The notes beneath the pieces were generated by a model. The model was not told the DNA's origin. It saw only the letters and a program-made list of their open reading frames with translations, and searched no databases. DNA of 64,000 bases, taken from NCBI GenBank assembly GCA_030620095.1, contig JAUTXW010000108.1, positions 868,001 to 932,000 on the forward strand. The letters run 5' to 3'. Below, one piece after another: positions 57,201 through 64,000 of this stretch (positions are counted from its first letter, which is position 1; every line of letters starts with the position of its first letter). Source of the stretch: Kuschelorhynchus macadamiae (Eukaryota; Arthropoda; Insecta; Coleoptera; Curculionidae). Position numbers and translations under genes: made by a program.

Positions 57201-58253
57201 ATCATCATCCAGCACAAAAACAACCAGTTATTAATTAATTTGTTTATTAGAAACTCTACGCATTTTGTAGAAAAACTAAAATCAATCTAATTAGATCCCA
57301 AAGATATCTTAGTCAGTTTCGATGTAGAATCGCTATATATGAATGTGCCTATAATTCAAACTTATTTGTCTGTCTATGTCTTACATCAACGCATTTTGTC
57401 TCTCAAGGAACTTTCTACAAGCAATCCTCAGGAGCAGCCATGGGATCTCCGCTGGCACAAGTGGTAGCCAATATCTTCATGGAAACTTTTGAGGAGGAAG
57501 CCTTAGAGTCATCTCCATTAAAACCAAAATCATGGTTCAGATATGTAGACGACTACATGCTAATATAAAATTTACAATGGAAATTGAATCAGAAGGGACG
57601 ATTCCCTTTCTAGATGTTCTTGTACAAAGGAAAGGGGATGGTTCCTTGGCACTCTGTATATAGAAAACCAACGCATACGAACAGGTACTTAAAAGCAAAT
57701 TCCCATCATCATCCAGCACAAAAACAACCAGTTATTAATTAATTTGTTTATTAGAAACTCTACGCATTTTGTAGAAAAACTAAAATCAATCTAATTAGAT
57801 CCCAAAGATATCTTAGTCAGTTTCGATGTAGAATCGCTATATATGAATGTGCCTATAATTCAGACTTATTTGTCTGTCTATGTCTTACATCAACGCATTT
57901 TGTCTCTCAAGGAACTTTCTACAAGCAATCCTCAGGAACAGCCATGGGATCTCCGCTGTCACAAGTGGTAGCCAATATCTTCATGGAAACTTTTGAGGAG
58001 GAAGCCTTAGAGTCATCTCCATTAAAACCAAAATCATAGTTCAGATATGTAGACGACTACATGCTAATATAAAATTTACAATGGAAATTGAATCAGAAGG
58101 GATGATTCCCTTTCTAGATGTTCTTGTACAAAGGAAAGGGGATGGTTCCTTGGCACTCTGTATATAGAAAACCAACGCATACGAACAGGTACCTAAAAGT
58201 AAATTCCCATCATCATCCAGCACAAAAGCAATCAGTTATTAATTCATTTGTTT
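54222..58253 (+). repeat. Tandem array: 8 x 504 bp of PLE reverse-transcriptase core
   Basis: Eight units start at 54222, 54726, 55230, 55734, 56238, 56742, 57246 and 57750, each exactly 504 bp, with only a handful of substitutions between units. Each carries, in changing frames, RT palm A (ILVSFDVESLYMNVPI), palm B (SSGTAMGSPLSQVVANI, MGSPLAQ in units 6-7), palm C (RYVDDYML) and the post-palm block (..NSHHHPAQK..). Trp before FRYVDD is TGG in units 2, 3, 6, 7 and TAG in 1, 4, 5, 8. Frameshifts lie between palm A, B, C and the post-palm block in every unit, so they predate amplification. Antisense 60-codon frames repeat with the units and are not genes. Confidence 0.95.
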
Positions 58254-58789
58254 ATAGCGCCCTCGCGATTTGTGATCAAAATTCTTTACAATCGGAAACA
58301 GAGAAACTGACTCAAGCTTTAAGAGGGAATTGATATTGCACTGAGGATATTAGACTATCAATTAGAACACATGATAATCCTACTCCACGAAATGATACTA
58401 CTAAGGAATTACCGATAGGAAGTGTAGTTCTTCCATTTATACACGGAACCACAGACAAGATTGCAAGGATACTTCCTCGGTCCAACATACGTACAATCTT
58501 CAACACACACAAAAAATTGGACAATATTTGCGATCGCCAAAGGACATTATTCCTTTCCAAATAGAAGGAGTATATGCGAATCCTTGTTCTTGTGGTGATG
58601 TCTATATTGGAGAAACTGGACGATCCATATCGACTAGGCTTAAGGAACATGAACGATGTATCAGAGAGAAACAAATTGTACAATCTGCTGTAACCAACGT
58701 TCTACTGGACATGTCATAAATGTAAAAGAAAATCAAAGTTCTTGCATCGGTTTCGTGATTTTATAAACGGAAAATTAGAGAATCTATTG
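58254..58789 (+). pseudogene. PLE C-terminus with GIY-YIG endonuclease
   Basis: After the last unit the ORF continues ..VLPFIHGTTDKIARILPRSN.., ..IRTIFNTHKKLDN.., and the GIY-YIG domain GVYANPCSCGDVYIGETGRS..RLKEHERCI, with both Tyr of the GVY/YIG pair and the Arg present. Then ..QSAV.. and ..KVLASVS.FYKRKIRESIEI, with a stop replacing Gly. The nuclease would nick target DNA for priming. Broken by frameshifts at about 58525 and 58700. Confidence 0.85.
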
Positions 58790-59006
58790 AAATTTATAAG
58801 CATCATACGTAGAAACCGATCTTTACACCGAGTCACGCTTCGGTAAACATAGGTCGTCTATAAATAGCCGGTCTCTCCTAGCTCATTCAGTGTTCCGATC
58901 GCTTAAAGTAAAGATCCCTGAAGATGCATTCTGCAATCGAAGGCAAAACGTCGGAAAGTGATTCCATTTTGACACAGTCTAATCCCAGGAACCACGATTT
59001 CTTAAC
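58790..59006 (+). repeat. PLE terminal repeat, right
   Basis: Inverted relative to 53719-53975 and parallel to 1024-1255; ends GGAACCACGATTTCTTAA. Confidence 0.85.
58914..58956 (+). ncRNA. Hammerhead-ribozyme-like motif with mutated GAAA box
   Basis: CTGAAGA at 58918-58924 and AAAAC-GTC at 58945-58952: the G of the conserved GAAA is A, which should abolish catalysis. Flanking TCC/GGA could still form stem I. Confidence 0.4.
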
Positions 59007-59480
59007 AGGTTCACTTTCTTAAACGTACAAATCGAAATTTTTGAAATGTGTGTAAGAAGCAATGTGTCGGGTTGTAATGTTTTATCTCCTTTTTAAAGTT
59101 ATTTTTTTTTGCAATGGCGTAGGAGCTCCCCCCCGCAAGAGTTTTCTTGGGGACCCACTGCATAATTTCTCCAAAAAAAACAATACTTTTTGAGATTAGA
59201 TTAATAGGTTTCTTTTACTTTGAGCCACTTAAAAAAGAAGGAAGAATTCTTTCATTGTTTGATGCGGCATGATAAATAGTCAAATTTTGGGGCCCATATT
59301 ATGGCTAAATGTTTCCATAATACCTACAAAGAGACAATAACCATTTTTCATACAAATTACTTATGCAATAATATGAATTAATAACATTTATATCCTAGCA
59401 TACGTAAAAAATGCTCAATTTTCAAATAAGATATAAAAAAATTGGGTATCTCATTTAAAGAAACCAAAACATACGTCGTA
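59007..59480. other. No recognised feature
   Basis: Flank of the PLE; nothing assigned. Confidence 0.3.
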
Positions 59481-59870
59481 GCTCTTTTGTTTGAAGTTCA
59501 GTTGTTCTAAATATTTTAATAAGCCGCCATTTTGTTTCGCCATCTTGGGTTCATACCAAAATGTTACCAGTTGATTCCAGCATTATACTTGATGTTTGTA
59601 AAAAACATCGGATAAATTGGATGAGTATTTTTTTATTAATATTTTTTTTAACATTTCACTAGACCGCCATTTTGTTTCGCCATAGTAGGTTTTTATCAAA
59701 ATCTTACCAGGGCTTCCTCATATGATCCTTCATTTTTGACCAAAATTTGTCAATCGGGAAAGTAGTTTTTTAGCTATGCCGCGAACAGACAGACCGACAG
59801 ACAGACGGAATTGAAAAAACATGTTTTTCGGTATCTAGGGGCCCTGAAACGGGAATTTTTCATGATTACA
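59481..59870 (-). repeat. Dispersed non-coding repeat with internal ~140-bp units, copy 3
   Basis: Reverse complement of the family at 26260 and 31440: GCCGCCATTTTGTTTCGCCA occurs twice about 140 bp apart, each followed by an AAAAT.TTACCAG block. It ends in a GACAGAC-rich stretch near 59790-59805. Confidence 0.6.
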
Positions 59871-61224
59871 ATACTAACAAGTTAAAAGCGGGCGACATTA
59901 TAGAGGTACAAATTGAAATAGGGATGAATAAAGAAAAATATAAAAAATGTTTACAGAAAATTCAAAACTTGGGGGCAATGCGAGGCATTTTTGGGCGATG
60001 TAGGAATACTGCGGGGAGTTGAAAAGCATTTAAGAAAAATTAATTCCTTTGGTGCACATAATTTGCGTAGCGGTTTGCCCCTCGCACATTGTAAAAAAAA
60101 ATAAGCACACGTTTCACCCCCTTAAATGTGGGATTTTGAAAAAAATCAGGAATCGATATCAGATATGTATTTTTCAAAGCTACTGACGTAAGAATTGTTT
60201 TTGTTAAGTTAGTCAGCGAGCGAATTTTTATAATTTTAGTAACAATGGTAATAAGACATTTTCTTGTATATAATATTTTGTGACGTATCTGCTAAAATTA
60301 TTTTATAATCACAGTCTTTTCAGTTCGATTATAAATATTTACAGGTAATTTTTTACCGCACACAAGGCACAAGGCACAAGGGGATCGCTAATATAATTGA
60401 AAAATTGTTACTGAATATTTAAAAAAGGATACAGTGCTTTGCTAAGCGACCCTTATTAATTCAAAAAATTCCTCGTAAAAAAAGATTCGTTAAATCCAGA
60501 CCGCTTTCAAGTTACGCTAGACCGGGTTTTCAGCATGTTATCCTTTATACATTTTTTATACACTTTGCAGTGTAAAAGTATAGGTTTCTAAATAATGAGA
60601 CCTCTCGATATTGGGCTTTTCGAGAGGGAGATTCACCCTTAGTTTTTTAACGTTTTGTGGAATAAATGAAGGGGTGGATTGACGGCAAGCCCCCGGTAAA
60701 GTATATACGGTGCCGTCTTGTGTTTACAAATTCGATACCTAATTTTGATGCTTGGCGCTGTTGTCAAAACTTGTTGTCAAACTCATACATTTTTCGTGAA
60801 TTTGGCATGAGTCGATACTGTTTTATTCTATATAAAAATCTTGTATAACACATTTATCTTCTGGACTACAACGTTTCCTAGACGTTTTCTTTAAAGACCT
60901 GTTCAACGAGATCTTTTTGTAGAAACTATTCCTTAAAAATAAAAACAACTTTTTTGTATCTGTTTGTTATAACTATTACGTTTAATTGGTGAACGATATT
61001 CGGCATGAAATACAGTGTGTCCAAGGTTTGATTTATATTGCTATCTAGAAAGCTATTACAGGTAAAAAAATTGTTAAATTGGGAAAGTTGTAGAGAATTG
61101 CATTGCAAGAGCTTTTAAGTGATGTATTACAAATGCAGATTATTATTTTACTTACTTTTACCCTGCATTTTCTGTATGAAGCCTTGGGTATTCATAACTA
61201 CGGTTGCGTTTCCTTTATGTGCTG
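59871..61224. other. No recognised feature
   Basis: Small direct repeat AAGGCACAAGGCACAAGG at about 60365; otherwise nothing assigned. Confidence 0.3.
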
Positions 61225-61415
61225 GAAGGATTGTGATGTTTTTATTTTTTCAAAGGTCAGCGATAGTACTAAACGGATGTACATTTGGAATAAAAACACA
61301 TCGTATTTTTCCATCCGTGAAGGACTAAGAACCAACATTATACACCTCTATGGGGATCTCCAGTCTTCAAGACAATCAGAACGTATGAGAAACTGAGAGG
61401 TAACTATTTTTTTTA
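61225..61415 (+). repeat. Terminal repeat of a second Penelope-like family
   Basis: ACGGATGTACATTTGGAATA and TTTTTCCATCCGTGAAGGAC match 11390-11480 in reverse complement. It sits just upstream of the PLE N-terminal coding region. Confidence 0.55.
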
Positions 61416-61419
61416 CGTG

Positions 61420-61995
61420 ATATGACACTTCACATTAAGTGTCGTGAAAGCGATTTGCTTCTTACTTTTACACGGTTATTTCATCATAGTAGGAAAAATA
61501 ATACCATACATCGAAATGCTAGTAAAGCCTTACTAAGAGAACAAATCTATCAAACCAGAAAACAACTAGTCGATACAGAAAAAGTCCTTTTAAAGCTACA
61601 CCTCGAATTAAGTAACAGCATTCACCCTTTATTGTAGAATCGCATAGAAACTTTGCTTTTTGGCGAACATAATCAAATAAGAATACAAATTATAAACTAA
61701 TAGTAGAGTCAGCCACAAGTTTCATCAGTAGATGTCCATAAATTAGTGTACAATATATCGAACTATAATCTCTCAGAAACTGAAAATCGGTACAAAGTAA
61801 GGGTTTTAATTTTGCGATATCTTTTAAGAAAATCTCCAGAGAAGAAGTAATAGCTGGAGTTGAAGCTGTCCTTGACTCCTCTGAAGAAACGAAGCCAGAG
61901 AAGATTTGACAAGAATTAACCGGAACAAAACCTAAATGCCACTGAACAAAGAGCCCTAAAAAACCTTGAGGTTCAAGTCTACTCTTCGTTCTTTA
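61420..61995 (+). pseudogene. Penelope-like element ORF, N-terminal part
   Basis: Frames read ..LLTFTRLFHHSRKNN.., ..REQIYQTRKQLVDTEKVLLK.., and later ..KKISREEVIAGVEAVLDSSE.., ..KPEKIRQELTGTKP.. , ..NATEQRALKNLEV... The order LSxxE..GF.F..PKKIP.E..IA.VE..L.....ISxxEREALKxL is the N-terminal region of PLE proteins. Several frameshifts. It is probably the 5' half of the PLE whose GIY-YIG end is at 63275-63510, separated by the hAT insertion. Confidence 0.65.
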
Positions 61996-61999
61996 GTAA

Positions 62000-63274
62000 A
62001 ATGGTACGCACATTCCTTTTATAAACGATTTCTCGATACTTGACATTGCTAAAGCGGATAGTCTATCTTGGCCCAATTCCTCAATAAAATTTATAAGCTC
62101 TCGAAAAACCTTTGGATTTTCAGACAAAATTTTACACAATCTATAATTTTGTGTAAAATATGACGATTATTGGATACATTTTCATTAAAATCTCTAAAAG
62201 ATTTTCTATAAGCTGTGTCTAGCTGAGTGCGAATATCAACATTTCCGACTGTAGCATAGTTCACCGAACATTTTATGTGATCTGCAGAAAACGCATGTTT
62301 TTTTATTTTTTCTTTTAAGTGTTTTAAGTCTTTAACACCGGTTTTGCACCCTAATGAGTCCGACAAGTCCTTAGAAAACAACAAACAAATATAACAGTAA
62401 AATGAGTTAGAGACTTCACAACCACGTATCCAGTTAACTAAATCGTACATACTTTTGCGTAAGTTTCGTTGAACCTCTTTATTTTTATCTTTACTAGTTT
62501 GTCGTATACTAATTTCTTGTAAATTGCGACCACTTATCTTGAATACGGTTATTTTTCAAAATTAAGTTCGTTAGCACTCTTTAGCTGTTTATATGTTTGC
62601 ACTACAGATATTTTATTTCGTCTACATTCACAACTCAAATATAGACCACTTTAAAATTGGTTATTTTTGCAAAATTAAGTTCGTAAACACTTTCTAGTTG
62701 TTTATTTTTTTGCACTAGTCACTACCAACATTTTATTTCCTGTATATTTCCAACTCACACATGGATCATAAAAATAAAAAATATGTATTACAAAAAACCG
62801 TATATAAATCAATTTTCATCGATTAAAAACGTCCGAAACAATATCGAGTTAGAATATCGACCGCGCGACTTCTGAACAACTGAACTTCCGTATGCCGACG
62901 TGATGCCGCGACCGGCCGATCGAATTATGAGAAGAGATCGGCTGATGACCCAAATCGCGATTTCATATTTCATTTGCCATCACGTTCGGCTACCGCTCGG
63001 TAGCTGTGAAATTTTCGGGTACTTTCGTCAAGCTTTAAGGTAATTAGGGCAATTCGGACTGCCCAGCCTAGCTTAGTATTTTATTATTATGCCTAAGGAA
63101 CGAAACGAGACCCTTCTAACCGTCTCGCGCGGCTAATAGTGTAGCGTATTTAACTTTTCCCAAGGTTCGCGTTTTATTACAACTATTAGGAGGGACGGTC
63201 AAACGAATAATTTATTTTCTGAAATATTTTTGGGGGGTCATTGACCAAATGACCCTAGGGAAGAGCCGCCACTG
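62000..63274 (-). mobile_element. hAT element, internally deleted, nested in a PLE
   Basis: The right (5') end at 63274 reads, in reverse complement, CAGTGGCGGCTCTTCCCTAG, a hAT-type terminus; a GGTCATT/AATGACC inverted repeat lies just inside. The interval 62530-63225 would be its 5' untranslated region and is GC-richer than average. The transposase remnant at 62010-62450 follows. No 3' TIR was found on the left. A target duplication could not be confirmed. Confidence 0.65.
62010..62450 (-). pseudogene. hAT transposase: N-terminal zinc finger fused to C-terminus by deletion
   Basis: Minus strand from 62450: MYDLVNWIRGCEVSNSFYCY, ICLLFSKD.. , ..GCKTGVKDLKHLKEKIKKH.., ..NVDIRTQLDTAYRKSFRDFN.., ..RHILHKIIDCVKFCLKIQRF. 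The Cys-x2-Cys and His pattern is a TTF-type zinc finger of ZMYM1/DUF4371-like hAT proteins. After ..FRELINFIEEL the sequence passes straight to GQDRLSALAMSSIEKSFIK, the C-terminal dimerisation end, so the catalytic domain is deleted. The full-length open part is 119 codons. Confidence 0.78.
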
Positions 63275-63510
63275 AAAACCACGGAGTATACAGCATTCCA
63301 TGCCAGGACTGTGAAAAGTTGTACGTTGGGCAAACTAACAGGCGAATAACAGCAAGGCTAGAAAAGCATAAACTCAGCATGACAAACAAACAAACAAACA
63401 AGCTCGGCCCTAGTCCTACATAATTAGGAAACCGACCACAAAATTAGTTTAGCCTGCTTCAAAGAACTTGCACAATGATTCTACGAACACCACTTCTACT
63501 GAAAAAAACT
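63275..63510 (+). pseudogene. Penelope-like GIY-YIG endonuclease fragment
   Basis: From about 63275: ENHGVYSIPCQDCEKLYVGQ, TNRRITARLEKHKLSM.. , then TAA at 63421 after an AAAC-repeat expansion (ACAAACAAACAAACAAAC). In another frame ..ETDHKISLACFKELAQ, stop, FYEHHFY follows, the C-terminal block. GVY..YVG and the Arg are present. It differs clearly from the GIY-YIG at 58.6 kb, so it belongs to a second PLE family. Confidence 0.78.
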
Positions 63511-64000
63511 GTTTAGTATTTACTTGGTACATATATGATTAAACTGTCGTGTACTCTGTAATTATTATAATACACATTAAACAACTTTTGTTCATTCATA
63601 ATATTTAAAAATATCAGAAAGAAAATTACAAATTTCAACTAAATCGAGTTAGCTGTGGTACATACAAAAGCAAAAATATCTATATCAAATAACTCTGAGA
63701 GAAATTGTCTGCCTTTAATTTTAACCGTGTTTAATATAACAAAAAAAAATAGGAAAAAATATTAAAAAATCAATTTTAATTTTATATAAAAGGTGTCATT
63801 TTTTGAAGTGCTAATGGAATACTTGCTAGAAACCATGAACGAAATTTCCAGGTTCGAGGCCAATAGGGGTGATATTAACATAATACAAACCTAAAGACTA
63901 TTACAAAATTAAATTTTTGTATGTTGTAAAACAAAAAACTTATTTTACCTTAATTTAAATTATTAATTAACTGATTAATTCGGAGATAAAATCGCGCACT
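63511..64000. other. No recognised feature
   Basis: AT-rich; nothing assigned. Confidence 0.35.

Larger units (their letters stand above)
53719..59006 (+). mobile_element. Penelope-like retroelement with inverted termini and an amplified RT core
   Basis: Penelope-like elements encode an RT joined to a GIY-YIG nuclease and have terminal repeats that may be direct or inverted. Here the termini are inverted: TTAAGAAATC.TGGTTC..GGGATTAGAC at 53721 and its reverse complement ending at 59005. Inside come the RT fingers, eight 504-bp copies of the RT core, then the GIY-YIG end. The N-terminal part of the ORF is missing. Stops and frameshifts make the protein non-functional. Confidence 0.85.

Noticed and set aside
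54513..58223. Eight identical 60-codon minus-strand open frames at 504-bp intervals
   Set aside because: They are antisense shadows of the tandemly repeated PLE RT unit and carry no recognisable product.
54222..58253. Array considered as a CRISPR-like or classical satellite structure
   Set aside because: Units are 504 bp, have no unique spacers, and clearly encode RT motifs; it is an internal retroelement amplification.
58312..58683. 123-codon minus-strand frame
   Set aside because: It is antisense to the PLE C-terminus and GIY-YIG domain.
61103..61396. 97-codon plus-strand frame
   Set aside because: It overlaps the PLE terminal repeat shared with 11.4 kb, which is non-coding there.
1..64000. 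Bacterial-style operons, ribosome-binding sites or endogenous viral genes
   Set aside because: None seen. Gene content, introns, MITEs and base composition are those of an arthropod nuclear genome, and no viral structural or replication gene was recognised.

Overview
This window is AT-rich eukaryotic DNA with no bacterial organisation: no operons, no ribosome-binding sites, and almost no long open frames. Nearly everything recognisable is a transposable element, usually broken and often nested in another. The mix points to an arthropod, most likely an insect with a large repeat-rich genome: Penelope-like elements (PLEs), R1-like and CR1/Jockey-like LINEs, Tc1/mariner elements with 300-460 bp inverted repeats, Tigger/pogo, hAT, Crypton, small TA-, TTAA- and TTA-flanked MITEs, and a (TAACC)n tail that is the complement of the insect TTAGG telomere repeat. 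I cannot name the species. No host gene is secure; one possible terminal exon lies at 34.7-35.1 kb.

Layout. 0.5-1.3 kb: 3' end of a PLE. 2.8-4.4 kb: a CR1/Jockey-like LINE on the minus strand, interrupted by a MITE and carrying a snap-back inverted duplication. 4.5-6.8 kb: the only intact gene, a 354-residue mariner-type transposase in a complete element with 462-bp inverted repeats. 7.2-8.0 kb: a foldback element built from a short minisatellite. 8.0-9.7 kb: a broken member of an uncharacterised multicopy protein family (more pieces at 19.3 and 28.3 kb). 11.3-14.7 kb: a second long-TIR mariner element sitting in (TA)n. 14.9-15.8 kb: Tc1 pseudogene. 17.4-19.3 kb: R1-like LINE, minus strand. 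22.0-23.2 kb: transposase fragment split by a 5'-truncated R1-like LINE with a 12-bp target duplication. 24.0-24.4 kb: hAT MITE. 27.1-27.7 and 36.1-37.3 kb: two Crypton tyrosine-recombinase genes. 28.9-31.1 and 38.4-39.3 kb: related IS630/Tc1/mariner transposase pseudogenes, each split by a different MITE. 32.2-34.4 kb: third long-TIR mariner element. 41.5-43.6 kb: Tigger/pogo element. 44.8-48.1 kb: transposase and LINE scraps. 50.8-52.1 kb: hAT transposase. 53.7-59.0 kb: a PLE whose reverse-transcriptase core is repeated eight times in perfect 504-bp units. 61.2-63.5 kb: a second PLE split by a deleted hAT copy.

How the parts relate. Transposases and reverse transcriptases here would act on their own flanking repeats, and several insertions can be dated relative to one another because removing them restores a reading frame or matches a paralogous empty site in the same window. 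The most unusual structures are the eight-fold PLE reverse-transcriptase array, the hammerhead-ribozyme-like motifs in the PLE termini, the foldback minisatellite, the uncharacterised gene family with a clean 64-bp intron, and the LINE ending in a telomere-like tail.
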